NCBI RefSeq assembly: GCF_042678045.1 | Contig: NZ_JBHUDI010000001.1 | Span: forward strand, 1-64,000 | DNA: 64,000 nucleotides | Direction: 5' to 3' | DNA from: Natrinema amylolyticus_A | GTDB lineage: Archaea > Halobacteriota > Halobacteria > Halobacteriales > Natrialbaceae | Shown here: positions 7,632 through 16,198 of the stretch, in pieces | Layout: each line of letters begins with the position of its first letter | How positions within the stretch are numbered: the first letter of the stretch is position 1 | Program-made: the position numbers and the translations under genes | The notes under the pieces: model-generated | Told to the model about the DNA's origin: nothing | The model's database searches: none | The model's input: the letters and a program-made list of their open reading frames with translations, nothing else

Positions 7632-9291
7632 GATGGTGACGACGCTGGCGATGGTCTTCATGGCTGCCGGCGTGATGCTGTTGATCGCGAATTACCTGTC
7701 GCTCTCGACGATCCCGTTTTATATTCTCGCCGGGATCGTCGTCGGACCGGTCGTCGACCAGCTGGCCGTCCTCGACCTCGCACAGTGGGGGATCGCGTTT
7801 CTCGTGTTCGTCTTCGGGACGCGCATCGATTTCCGGGCGATCCAGGCCGTGTTCCGGGACAGCGAGCTGGCTGTGATGGCACAGCTCGCGATCGTCGGGC
7901 CAATCGGGTTCGTCGTCGCGTCCCTGTTCGGGTTCGATCCGCTCAACGCGACGTACTTCGCGGCCGCCGGTACGCTCAGTTCGACGCTCGTCGGTCGGGA
8001 ACTGCTCGAACGGACCGCCGGACCGAGCCTCGTCCACGATCGGCTGGCCTCGTCGGTTCACCTGTTCGACGATCTCGTCGCTGTCGTCCTGTTGCTCGTG
8101 ATTTCGGCGGACTCCTATACCCCAGACGCGATCGCGGCGAACATCGGCTACGGCGTGATCCTCCTCGTCGTCGCGCTGTTCGTCTACCGATACGGGTTCA
8201 ATCTGCTCGTTCGCCTGGCCGACGGTTCCGCCGAGCTCATCTTGATGGGGTGTCTCTCGATACTCTTCGCGTTCCTCGCCGCCGCCGAGTTCACCGGGAT
8301 TTCGATCGTCATCGGGGCCTTCGCTGCCGGAATCGCGGTCCGACGAGACGGGACGGACGCACTCGAGGTGTTCAACGGGATCCAGTCGATCAGGGACTTC
8401 TTCGTCGCGATCTTCTTCGTGACCGTCGGCGCGCTCGTTTCGGTGCCGACCCTCGAGGTGATCGGCATCTCGGTTGCGCTGATCGGTCTCGTCGTCGTCG
8501 TCAATCCCTTCATTACGATGCTGGCGTTGCTCTACGAGGGGTACGACGCCAGGACAGTGCATCTGGTCGGGACGAGTACTAACCAGATGAGCGAAATGTC
8601 GTTGATTCTCGTGATCGAGGCGCTCCTGATCGCGACGATCGACGAGGTGCTGTTCGACGGGATCATCATTGCGGCGGCGGTGACGATGGTCCTCGTGTCC
8701 CCGATACGGAGATACGAGCAATCGTTGTACGAGGAACTATTCAGCAGCTTGATGGAAGATCGACAGACGATCAAGGTCGACCAGCGAAGCGATGTCGATG
8801 AGGCACTTCGCGATCACGTGATCATCGTCGGGTACGGTCGGCAGGGTCAACACGTCGTCGATACCTGCGAGCGCTACGATCGCGAGTATGTCGTCATCGA
8901 GAACGACCCACTCCTGTGGGACGACGTCCGAATGGAGTGTGAGAACTACGTTCGGGGAGACGCACTTGCCGATCACTCCTGGGAAAAGGCGAACGCGTCG
9001 GACGCGATGCTCATCGTCTCGACGGCCGATTATCCACCGACATCCGAGTGGATCATGACGCTCGACGTCGAGGCCGACGTTATTTTGCGGTCTCGATCGC
9101 CCGCACGGGCGAGGGAGTGGCTGGAACGCGGTGCGACCTACGTCGCAGTCCCGGATTTACTCGCATCCGACCAGTTGCTCGAGTACATCGATGCCCTCGA
9201 CAACGGGGACGTTACGATCGAAGCGCTTCGTGACGAACATCTCGCGGAACTGACGACCGGCGATCGGGATTCAGCGACGAGTTTCAGCTAA
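7624..9291 (+). CDS. Second CPA2-type antiporter with TrkA-N domain
   Basis: 555 aa from the ATG at 7624, chosen over the GTG at 7615 because GGAGGTGA (7611-7618) is a near-perfect Shine-Dalgarno sequence 5 nt upstream. It has about 12 membrane segments with a Na+/H+ exchanger fold (NYLSLSTIPFYILAGIVVGP; FFVTVGALV) and a C-terminal nucleotide-binding domain starting at HVIIVGYGRQGQHVV, which retains the GxGxxG that the first paralogue has lost. The 8-bp overlap and strong internal SD imply coupled expression. A hetero-oligomeric antiporter is plausible but not shown. Confidence 0.87.
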   Translation: MAEMVTTLAMVFMAAGVMLLIANYLSLSTIPFYILAGIVVGPVVDQLAVLDLAQWGIAFLVFVFGTRIDFRAIQAVFRDSELAVMAQLAIVGPIGFVVASLFGFDPLNATYFAAAGTLSSTLVGRELLERTAGPSLVHDRLASSVHLFDDLVAVVLLLVISADSYTPDAIAANIGYGVILLVVALFVYRYGFNLLVRLADGSAELILMGCLSILFAFLAAAEFTGISIVIGAFAAGIAVRRDGTDALEVFNGIQSIRDFFVAIFFVTVGALVSVPTLEVIGISVALIGLVVVVNPFITMLALLYEGYDARTVHLVGTSTNQMSEMSLILVIEALLIATIDEVLFDGIIIAAAVTMVLVSPIRRYEQSLYEELFSSLMEDRQTIKVDQRSDVDEALRDHVIIVGYGRQGQHVVDTCERYDREYVVIENDPLLWDDVRMECENYVRGDALADHSWEKANASDAMLIVSTADYPPTSEWIMTLDVEADVILRSRSPARAREWLERGATYVAVPDLLASDQLLEYIDALDNGDVTIEALRDEHLAELTTGDRDSATSFS

Positions 9292-9349
9292 GATCGGGTC
9301 GGCAGCTCGGGCCACCAACCTCTTCCCGACCCCAATAGAATTGACACGT

Positions 9350-9826
9350 ATGAACGGGAGCGGGCGAGTCGATCGCAGCGGGACCGAAGACGGGCCGTGG
9401 ACGCGGCTGCGCGAGAACGCCACCGGGATCACGTCGATGCTCGTGACGGCGTTCTGGCTCGGTGCGATGTTCACCGGGCAGGACTGGTGGCTCGCGGCGT
9501 TGCTCGTCGGCTACGTCGCTGTCGTCCCGCTGGTCGCGATCCTGTTCGGCGACGAGGACGATCGCCGCGAGTGGGCCGACGACTACGTGAGCACGAGCGA
9601 GACGGAGACGGAACCCGAAACGGCGAATACGGGTTCCGCGACCGACGCGCGCGACGCACTCGAGACGCTTCGCGAGCGCTACGCCGCCGGCGAGTTGACC
9701 GACGAGCAGTTCGAGCGGAAACTCGAGCGACTGTTAGATACGGAGACGCTCGAAGAGGCACAGGAGTGGGCTCGAAAACAGGACCAAGAGCGAACCGACG
9801 ATCGAGACCTCGAGTACGATCGCTAA
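9350..9826 (+). CDS. SHOCT-domain membrane protein
   Basis: 158 aa from ATG 9350. Residues about 25-65 form two hydrophobic helices (ITSMLVTAFWLGAMF and WLAALLVGYVAVVPLVAIL). The C terminus has a short SHOCT motif: LETLRERYAAGELTDEQFERKLERLL. SHOCT domains are short oligomerisation modules on many haloarchaeal membrane proteins, with no enzymatic role known. It lies 58 bp after the antiporter pair and converges on the Mrp operon; the intervening spacer is filled by a palindromic repeat. Confidence 0.75.
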   Translation: MNGSGRVDRSGTEDGPWTRLRENATGITSMLVTAFWLGAMFTGQDWWLAALLVGYVAVVPLVAILFGDEDDRREWADDYVSTSETETEPETANTGSATDARDALETLRERYAAGELTDEQFERKLERLLDTETLEEAQEWARKQDQERTDDRDLEYDR

Positions 9827-9834
9827 CGCAGCTC

Positions 9835-9915
9835 ATACGGACTCCTGTCAGTCAGTGCCGGTGGGACCGCCACCGCCCTGCGGGTGCACCGGTCACTCGG
9901 GACAGCAGACCGTAT
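9835..9915. repeat. Palindromic intergenic repeat, copy A (convergent gene end)
   Basis: The outer arms ATACGGACTCCTGTC (9835-9849) and GACAGCAGACCGTAT (9901-9915) are inverted repeats; inner arms include GTGCCGGTG and CACCGGTCAC. It fills the spacer between the SHOCT gene and mnhG. The last base is also the first base (reading the plus strand) of the mnhG stop codon. Related copies are at 54523-54604 and 27961-28036, all between convergent genes. Confidence 0.7.
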
Positions 9916-10286
9916 CAATCGTCACTCGTCTCGGCGTCGTCAGATCGGGCGGGACCGGATCGTTCGACTGCGTTCGGGTCGGGCCAGGTGACGCTCCCGA
10001 GGAAGGAAATTCCGGCGCGCTCGGCAGCACGAGCGATCATGTGCGCGCCGGTCGGCACCGTCAGGAAGAGGAAGGCGATCCCGATGAGCGCGGTCAGACC
10101 CTCGCTGCCGGGGCCGAACTCGACGAAACCGGCCAGGAAGATCGCTGCGGTGCCGAGCGTCGTCGGCTTGCTCGTGGCGTGCATCCGGTTGTAGACGTTC
10201 GGCAGGCGCAACAGGCCGATGGTGCCGACGGTCAGGAAGAAGGCCCCGACGACGACCAGCACGATGACGATGGCGGTGTAAATCAT
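9915..10286 (-). CDS. mnhG: Mrp Na+/H+ antiporter subunit G
   Basis: 123 aa. Three membrane helices with the family-typical GTIGLLRLPNVYNRMHATSKPTTLG segment in the middle, and a short acidic cytoplasmic tail. MnhG is a small structural subunit of the seven-part Mrp complex, a relative of the proton-pumping arm of complex I, which extrudes Na+ using proton motive force. It is the last gene of the operon; its start overlaps the mnhF stop by 4 bp (10283-10286). Confidence 0.92.
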   Translation of the reverse strand: MIYTAIVIVLVVVGAFFLTVGTIGLLRLPNVYNRMHATSKPTTLGTAAIFLAGFVEFGPGSEGLTALIGIAFLFLTVPTGAHMIARAAERAGISFLGSVTWPDPNAVERSGPARSDDAETSDD

Positions 10287-10573
10287 TCGATCACCTCGCC
10301 GTCAGTGACGAACTTGGCGACGGCGACGGTCGCGATGAAGCCGATGATCGCGAGGACGAGACTCACCGTGATAAACAGGCCACGACCAGTCAGAAGCGCG
10401 AACAGCACGGCGATCGCGACGACGTTCGTCGCGATGGCGTCCAGTGCGACCACTCGATCCGGGTTCGTCGGCCCCCGAATCACGCGGTAGCCACAGAGGA
10501 CACAGAGGCCGCTGACGAGGATCAACGCGCCGTGGATCGCCGTCTCGAGCACGGCCGGATTCGCCTCAGTCAT
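10283..10573 (-). CDS. mnhF: Mrp Na+/H+ antiporter subunit F
   Basis: 96 aa from MTEANPAVL (ATG 10573); the longer open frame is rejected because this start gives normal length and an 8-bp overlap with mnhE. Three hydrophobic helices with the conserved RVIRGPTNPDRVVALDAI segment of MnhF/MrpF between the first and second. The acidic residue of NPDR is conserved in the family. It works inside the Mrp complex with subunits A-E and G. Confidence 0.92.
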   Translation of the reverse strand: MTEANPAVLETAIHGALILVSGLCVLCGYRVIRGPTNPDRVVALDAIATNVVAIAVLFALLTGRGLFITVSLVLAIIGFIATVAVAKFVTDGEVIE

Positions 10574-11171
10574 CGTCGATACCCTCGTCTTGGTGGTCGG
10601 CGGTACTGTCTCTTTCCCCACCGGAGACGACGATGTCCGGTGGCGGGTCGGATGGCGACGCGGCTTCGTTGAATAGCTCGAGCGCGTAGTCTTCCCACGT
10701 CCGAATCGGCTCGGCGATCGCTTCCGGATCGCGGCCGTCGACGCCGTGGACGTACAGCGCGTTCGTCTCGTCGTCGTAATCCAGCGTCACCGTGCCGGGC
10801 GTGATCGTGATGCTGTTTGCGATGACGGTGATGGCAACGTCGGATTCGACCCGCAGCGGGACGAGAATCACTTCGGGCTCGATCGGCATCCCTGGTGAGA
10901 GCACCCGGTAGGCGACGTCGACGTTCGCCCGCAGGAGTTCCCAGATGAACGCGCCCAGGTAGAGCCCGGCATACGGCAGCGCTCGCATCCAGCGGCCGAG
11001 ATCGAGCTGCTTGCTGTATAGCCGCCGGAAGACGAACGCGACGGGCAGCCCGACGAGCAATCCCGCGAGCAGGCCGCGGACGACCGAGACGGGTGTCAGT
11101 GGCAACCCCCGGACGAATACCCACAGGACGGCGAAGACGACGCCGACGACGGGCCAGGTTCGAACCCGCAT
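10566..11171 (-). CDS. mnhE: Mrp Na+/H+ antiporter subunit E
   Basis: 201 aa. N-terminal membrane helices (to about residue 60), then GLYLGAFIWELLRANVDVAYRVLSP, the MnhE signature. A cytoplasmic domain follows with NSITITPGTVTLDYDDE, also characteristic, and an acidic extension of about 40 residues typical of haloarchaeal members. Start and mnhD stop share one base (TGATG at 11169-11173), so translation is coupled. Confidence 0.92.
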   Translation of the reverse strand: MRVRTWPVVGVVFAVLWVFVRGLPLTPVSVVRGLLAGLLVGLPVAFVFRRLYSKQLDLGRWMRALPYAGLYLGAFIWELLRANVDVAYRVLSPGMPIEPEVILVPLRVESDVAITVIANSITITPGTVTLDYDDETNALYVHGVDGRDPEAIAEPIRTWEDYALELFNEAASPSDPPPDIVVSGGERDSTADHQDEGIDDD

Positions 11172-12820
11172 CAGTGTCCACCTCCGTCGGCGCTCGAGTC
11201 GATCAGGTCACTCGCTTCCTGCGGAGCGACGGCGTCCACGTAGCCGTCGGTGTCGACGGCCGCGTCGGCGGCGAGTTCCGCGAACTCGTAGACGGGCTCG
11301 AAGCCGATGCCGACTGCGACGATCGTCACCGCGAGAACCGCGAGCACGGCCACCTGCACCGGATCGACCGTCGCCGCTTCCACGGTGTCCGTCTGTGCAC
11401 CCCAGAAACTCCGATTCCACGCCCGGGTCACGTAGGCGATCGTTAGCAGCGACCCGACGAGCAGGAGGACGATCGCGGAGCCGGACCTGGCGCGAGCCGC
11501 GGCGTCGAAGACGAGGAACTTGCCGAAAAAGCCCGATAGCGGCGGAATGCCGACGAGCGCGAGCGAGGCGATAAAGACCGCGATCGCGAGCGGCGGCGAT
11601 CGCTTCGCTAGCCCACCGAGATCGGCGAACTGGCTCGTCCCCGTCGCCGACCGGACCGTGCCGACCGACAGGAAGAGCAGCCCCTTGGCCAGCGTGTGAT
11701 TGAGGGCATACACTAGCGCCGCGACGATCGCCAGCTTGCGCAGGCCCGGCGTCGTCACCGTCGTCGCGATCGCGACCGGCATCGCGATGAAGCCGACCTG
11801 ACCGATACTCGAGTAGGCGAACACGCCCTCCAGCGAGTCCCGGCCGACGGCTCCGATCCCGCCGACGAGGATGCTGGCGGCGGCCATCACGAACAGCGCC
11901 GCACCGACGAACGGCAGCGGTGAGTCGCCAGCCATCGTCATCCCTGGGAGCGAGAGGCTGACGGGGACCGCTGCATCGGCGAAGACGGTAAAGGAGAGCC
12001 GGATGATGGCATAGATGCCGACCTTCTTGGTCGCACCGGCAAGCAGGGCGGTGATCTGTGGTGGCGCAGCCCGATAGGCCGTCGGGATCCAGAACTGGAA
12101 GGGGACGAGCCCCGCTTTGATCGCGAACACCGACAGGAGCAAGCCGAGCAGGCCGACGACCGGGGCCGGCTCGAGACCGTAGGCCGCCGGTTCGGCGAGC
12201 CGCCGGGCGAGGTCGGCCATGTTGAGCGTCCCCGTCGTCGCGTAGATCCCGCCGACGCCCAGCAGGAAGACGGCGCTGGCGACCAGGTTGAGCGTCACGT
12301 ACCAGAACGCGGCGCGGGTGTGCTCGGGGCCGCCGCTGTAGCCGACGAAGACGTAACTGGCCATCAACATTACCTCGAACCAGACGAAGAGGTTGAACAG
12401 GTCGCCGGTGAGGAACGCACCGGTCACGCCCAGCGCGAGGAAGTGAAACAGCGGGAAGTAGTAACTCCGTCCCTCCCCGCCGGGAAGGTGGCGGGTCGAG
12501 AAAACCAGCGATGCGACGCCGAGGATCGCGACCATCGTCAGCATGAACGCCGACAGGCCGTCGGCGACGAGCGTGATCCCGAAGGGAGCCGGCCAGCCGC
12601 CAACCTGGTAGGTCGCGATCCCCGGCGCGTCCGGTGCGAGGATGATATACCAGTCAATCGCGGCCACCGCGACCGCGTAGGCCACGCCACCGGTCAGACT
12701 CACCGCGGCTCGCACCCGCGGATAGCGGCCGAGCAGCAACGTTCCCGCGGCCGCAGCGAGGACGATCAGCATCGGCGCGATCACGAGCTGTGCGTCAGTT
12801 CCGATGGGCGTCGCAGTCAT
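11171..12820 (-). CDS. mnhD: Mrp Na+/H+ antiporter subunit D (NuoN/NuoM-like)
   Basis: 549 aa, about 14 membrane helices. A proton-translocating antiporter-like subunit related to complex I NuoL/M/N. Visible motifs: LFVWFEVMLMASYVFVGYS (the conserved Glu in TM5 of the family), KAGLVPFQFWIPTAYRAAP with the key Lys in TM7, and SIGQVGFIAMP. Overlaps mnhC by 4 bp (12817-12820). With MnhA it forms the ion-conducting core of the complex. Confidence 0.93.
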   Translation of the reverse strand: MTATPIGTDAQLVIAPMLIVLAAAAGTLLLGRYPRVRAAVSLTGGVAYAVAVAAIDWYIILAPDAPGIATYQVGGWPAPFGITLVADGLSAFMLTMVAILGVASLVFSTRHLPGGEGRSYYFPLFHFLALGVTGAFLTGDLFNLFVWFEVMLMASYVFVGYSGGPEHTRAAFWYVTLNLVASAVFLLGVGGIYATTGTLNMADLARRLAEPAAYGLEPAPVVGLLGLLLSVFAIKAGLVPFQFWIPTAYRAAPPQITALLAGATKKVGIYAIIRLSFTVFADAAVPVSLSLPGMTMAGDSPLPFVGAALFVMAAASILVGGIGAVGRDSLEGVFAYSSIGQVGFIAMPVAIATTVTTPGLRKLAIVAALVYALNHTLAKGLLFLSVGTVRSATGTSQFADLGGLAKRSPPLAIAVFIASLALVGIPPLSGFFGKFLVFDAAARARSGSAIVLLLVGSLLTIAYVTRAWNRSFWGAQTDTVEAATVDPVQVAVLAVLAVTIVAVGIGFEPVYEFAELAADAAVDTDGYVDAVAPQEASDLIDSSADGGGH

Positions 12821-13170
12821 CGTCGATCACCGAGTTCCGTCACGTCTAACGTCCCGTGTTCCTCGTAGACCCGATACGACAGCACGAGCGCGAACGCGGT
12901 CATGCCGAAGCCGATGACGATGGCGGTCAACACGAGCGCCTGCACCACCGGATCGGCCGTCTGCGGAACGCCCCCGCCGTGGCCGGCGAGGATCGGTACC
13001 GATTCGGCGACCGCCGGCGCGATCCCACCCATCGCAAGCAGGTAGACGTTCGCCGCCTGACTGATGATCGCCAGCCCCCAGACGACCCGGATCAGGTCCC
13101 GCTGCAAGAGCAGGAAGGTCCCGAGGGCGAATAGCGCGCCGACCGCAGCCGCGAGAACGACCGCCGTCAT
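12817..13170 (-). CDS. mnhC: Mrp Na+/H+ antiporter subunit C (NuoK-like)
   Basis: 117 aa from MTAVVLAAA (ATG 13170). A longer 298-residue frame covers the same stop, but its upstream part is antisense-like low-quality sequence and overlaps mnhB. Three helices with LLQRDLIRVVWGLAIISQAANVYLL and DPVVQALVLTAIVIGFGMTAFAL are diagnostic of MnhC/NuoK. It overlaps mnhB by 4 bp and mnhD by 4 bp. Confidence 0.93.
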   Translation of the reverse strand: MTAVVLAAAVGALFALGTFLLLQRDLIRVVWGLAIISQAANVYLLAMGGIAPAVAESVPILAGHGGGVPQTADPVVQALVLTAIVIGFGMTAFALVLSYRVYEEHGTLDVTELGDRR

Positions 13171-13631
13171 TCTGCACCCACCACCGAGAGGATCGTCAGC
13201 AGGCCACCGACGACCACACAGTAGACGCCGAAGTCGAACGCGATCGCGCTCGCGACCTCGAGATGGTCGTAGATCGGCACTCCCTCGAGCATGACGAACG
13301 TCTGTGTGAGAAACGGCTGGCCGAAGGCAAGCGGCGCGAGCCCGCTGACGACCGCGATCGCGAAGCCGTAGGCGAACAGCCGTCGATAGGCCACGACGAC
13401 CCGATCGCGCGAAGGTTCCTTGCCAGGGTCGACATCGCGCCCGAGGATTCCACGCTCGAGGAAGTCCAGGCCGAAGGCCATGTAGACGATCGCGAACGCC
13501 GTCGTCGTCAGCACGCCACCGATGAACCCGCCGCCGGGGAGGTTGTGGCCCTCGATGAACAGCGAGATCGCGACGACCAGGACGATCGGGACGATCGCTC
13601 GCGCGGTCGTGCGCATGATGACTGTCGTCAT
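13167..13631 (-). CDS. mnhB: Mrp Na+/H+ antiporter subunit B
   Basis: 154 aa from MTTVIMRTTARAIVP (ATG 13631). Four hydrophobic segments with SLFIEGHNLPGGGFIGGV, the most conserved MnhB motif, and YDHLEVASAIAFDFGVYCVV near the C terminus. Other in-frame translations in this interval are frame shadows. Its start overlaps the mnhA stop by 4 bp. MnhB bridges MnhA and the small subunits. Confidence 0.93.
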   Translation of the reverse strand: MTTVIMRTTARAIVPIVLVVAISLFIEGHNLPGGGFIGGVLTTTAFAIVYMAFGLDFLERGILGRDVDPGKEPSRDRVVVAYRRLFAYGFAIAVVSGLAPLAFGQPFLTQTFVMLEGVPIYDHLEVASAIAFDFGVYCVVVGGLLTILSVVGAE

Positions 13632-16054
13632 TCGTCGCCACCTCCGGTGGTGTCGTCGTCTCGAACCTCGATCGCGTCGCCGGCGCGAGCGGCGGGTCGC
13701 TCGTCGTCGCCACGACCGCGCATAACGATCAGCGTCAGGATCGAGATCGCGGCGAGTGCGACCACGGCGAGTTCGCCCAGCGTATCGAAGCCACGGAAGT
13801 CGACCAGCGTCACGTTGACGATGTTGGTACCGCCACCCTCCGGCACAGCCTGTGCTGCGAAGTAGCGGGCGATGTCGGTGCTGCCGTCGGGACGAGCGCC
13901 GCTCGAGACGAGCACCGTGACGAACGCGGTCACGCCGACGACGAGCGAGACCACGATGTCGCGGACAGTCGTCCCGACTGCGATGCGTTCGATCGCCGGG
14001 ATTTCCTCGATTACGAGCAAGAAGAGCACAAGCACCAGCGTTTCGACGACGAGCTGGGTCAGCGCGAGGTCGGGCGCGCTCGCGAGGATGTAGAAGATGG
14101 CGACCATGAAGCCGAGAATCGAGAGCGTGAGGACGCCCGCAACGTGCGTGTTGGAGAGGACGACGGCGAGCGCGCCGACGACTGCCACGACCAGGACCAG
14201 GCCCATGGCCAGCGTGACCTCGAAGCCGCCGGCGACCGATCCGATGGCATCTGTCGCGACGAAGCCAGCGAGTGCGAGCGTGCAGATCCCGCTCAAGACC
14301 CACGTCGCATACGTCCGTAGCAGGCCGTTGTGAACCGTTTCGGCGAACGAACGCCCCTCGTCGGTGAGGCCGTCGACGATGACGTCGTACCACCAGTTGG
14401 GACGGACGGGTGGCGTCGACCCCACAAACTTCCGGATGCCGTCGTGGAGTCGATCGTAGAACGGGAACGCAGCGACGCCGATAGCGATCGTCACCGCGCT
14501 CATTCCGACCGGCGTCGAGTACGACGTGGGGAGGCCGACGTGCATCTCCCGAGGGTCGACCGCGGTCGCCTCGAGGCCGGACTGGACGATGACGTCGACC
14601 GCGAGTTGCGGATCGACGCTGACGACCGCTGCGAGTAGCGCCAGCACGGCCGGCGGGACGAGCATCGTCACGGGTGGGCTGTGAACGTGACCGAGCGCGT
14701 CGGGCCGCTCGCCGACGAACAGCGAGAGGAATCGCAACGAGTAGAGAACGGTGAAGATGCTCCCGAAGACGGCGACGGTGGGGTAGAGCCAGCCCAGTAT
14801 TCCAATGTCGTGGTAGTGACTCGCCTCGGCGGCGGCTTCGAAGAGCAGTTCCTTCGAGTAGAAGCCGTTAAACGGCGGGATGCCGGCCATGCTGAGCGCG
14901 ACGATAGCGGTGATCACCGCGGTTACCGGAAGGTCGTGGCGGAGCCCGCCGAGTTTGTCGATCTCTCGAGTGCCGGCCTCGTGAGCGATAATCCCGGCGA
15001 CCAGAAACAGCGCGGCCTTGAACAGGGCGTGGTTGAGCAGGTGGAAGACGCCCGTTTCGGCGCCGTAGACGGAGGTAAACCCGAAGCCGGCGATCATCAA
15101 TCCGAGGTGGCTCGCCGTGGAGTAGGCGAGCAGTTCCTTGATGTCCGTCGCCGCGACCGCCATGATCGCACAGACGGTCATTGTCGTCAGCCCGAGCGTC
15201 GCAAACAGGAACAACCACTCGGGGCCGACGAGCATCGGACGGACGCGGCCGACGAAGTAGACGCCGACCTTGACCATCGTCGCGGAGTGGAGAAACGCTG
15301 AGACTGGCGTAGGTGCAGCCATCGCGTTGGGCAACCAGAAGTGCAGCGGGACCTGTGCGGACTTGGTTCCCGCGCCGATCGCGAGCAGCCCCAATACGGG
15401 GAGAAACAGCCCACGTTCTCGGAGTGCCGCGGCCATCGCGTCGGGCTCCTCGAGCATCGCGGCGAGATTGAACGCAGCGCCGGGGCCGAAGATATCTGCG
15501 GCGACGATCGACAGCAGGAGGAAGCCAACGAGCAAGAAGAGCCCACCCCCGACGGTAATGAACATCGCCATCCGGGCAGCGTACTGCGAGGAATCGTCGG
15601 CGGTGTAGTAGCCGATCAGCACGAACGACGCGAGGCTAGTGAGTTCCCAGAATAGGAAGACCGCGATCAGGTCGGCCGCGAGCGCGACACCGATGATCGA
15701 GCCCATGAAGGCGAACAAGGCGGCGTAGTATCGCACGAGCCCCGATTGGCCGTGCATGTACGCCGGCGAGTAGGTGAAGATGAGCGCGCCGATGCCACTG
15801 GCCAGTAACGCGAACAACAGCGCCCAGCCGTCGACGTGAAACCGCAGCGCGACGTTCAGCGAGGGAATCCACTCGAGTGCGACGGAGCCCTCACTGCCGT
15901 ACTGGGTGGCAAGTAGACCGAACGAAAGCACGGCGACGACGGTCCCCGCGAACCCGGCTTCTTCTCCGAGAAGGCGAACGAACAGCGGTGTGAGTGCTGC
16001 AGCGACGAACGGCACAGCGACCGCTGCGACGACCACCGCCAGGTCGGGAGACAT
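13628..16054 (-). CDS. mnhA: Mrp Na+/H+ antiporter subunit A (NuoL-like, with MbhD/E-like C-terminal region)
   Basis: 808 aa, about 20 membrane helices, the usual size for MrpA. The antiporter core has LFWELTSLASFVLIGYY (Glu of TM5), KSAQVPLHFWLPNAMAAPTP (Lys of TM7), HSATMVKVGVY and STASHLGLMI. The C-terminal third carries the extra MnhA domain (FYILASAPDLALTQLVVETL and GFDTLGELAV). First gene of the seven-gene operon; a TATA-like TTTAAG on the minus strand (about 16086-16091) lies about 33 nt upstream, so the mRNA is short-leadered. Confidence 0.93.
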   Translation of the reverse strand: MSPDLAVVVAAVAVPFVAAALTPLFVRLLGEEAGFAGTVVAVLSFGLLATQYGSEGSVALEWIPSLNVALRFHVDGWALLFALLASGIGALIFTYSPAYMHGQSGLVRYYAALFAFMGSIIGVALAADLIAVFLFWELTSLASFVLIGYYTADDSSQYAARMAMFITVGGGLFLLVGFLLLSIVAADIFGPGAAFNLAAMLEEPDAMAAALRERGLFLPVLGLLAIGAGTKSAQVPLHFWLPNAMAAPTPVSAFLHSATMVKVGVYFVGRVRPMLVGPEWLFLFATLGLTTMTVCAIMAVAATDIKELLAYSTASHLGLMIAGFGFTSVYGAETGVFHLLNHALFKAALFLVAGIIAHEAGTREIDKLGGLRHDLPVTAVITAIVALSMAGIPPFNGFYSKELLFEAAAEASHYHDIGILGWLYPTVAVFGSIFTVLYSLRFLSLFVGERPDALGHVHSPPVTMLVPPAVLALLAAVVSVDPQLAVDVIVQSGLEATAVDPREMHVGLPTSYSTPVGMSAVTIAIGVAAFPFYDRLHDGIRKFVGSTPPVRPNWWYDVIVDGLTDEGRSFAETVHNGLLRTYATWVLSGICTLALAGFVATDAIGSVAGGFEVTLAMGLVLVVAVVGALAVVLSNTHVAGVLTLSILGFMVAIFYILASAPDLALTQLVVETLVLVLFLLVIEEIPAIERIAVGTTVRDIVVSLVVGVTAFVTVLVSSGARPDGSTDIARYFAAQAVPEGGGTNIVNVTLVDFRGFDTLGELAVVALAAISILTLIVMRGRGDDERPAARAGDAIEVRDDDTTGGGDE

Positions 16055-16198
16055 TCAGTACGACAGGGATAGGGCGAGACTTCCCTTAAACGATTACCTT
16101 TCGGCCAATTGACCGGCGGGGCCGCCATCGGCCGATGTGGAGACTGCCGGTCGCAGAGTCCGACACGCTTATTCGCGAACGGCAACGAAACACGTGTA

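Noticed and set aside
12817..13713. 298-aa version of MnhC
   Set aside because: The N-terminal 180 residues are Arg-rich frame noise overlapping mnhB; the family starts at 13170.
16109..16198. Upstream TTG extension of Elp3
   Set aside because: Would place the start before the TATA-like box and adds non-conserved residues; GTG 16199 fits better.
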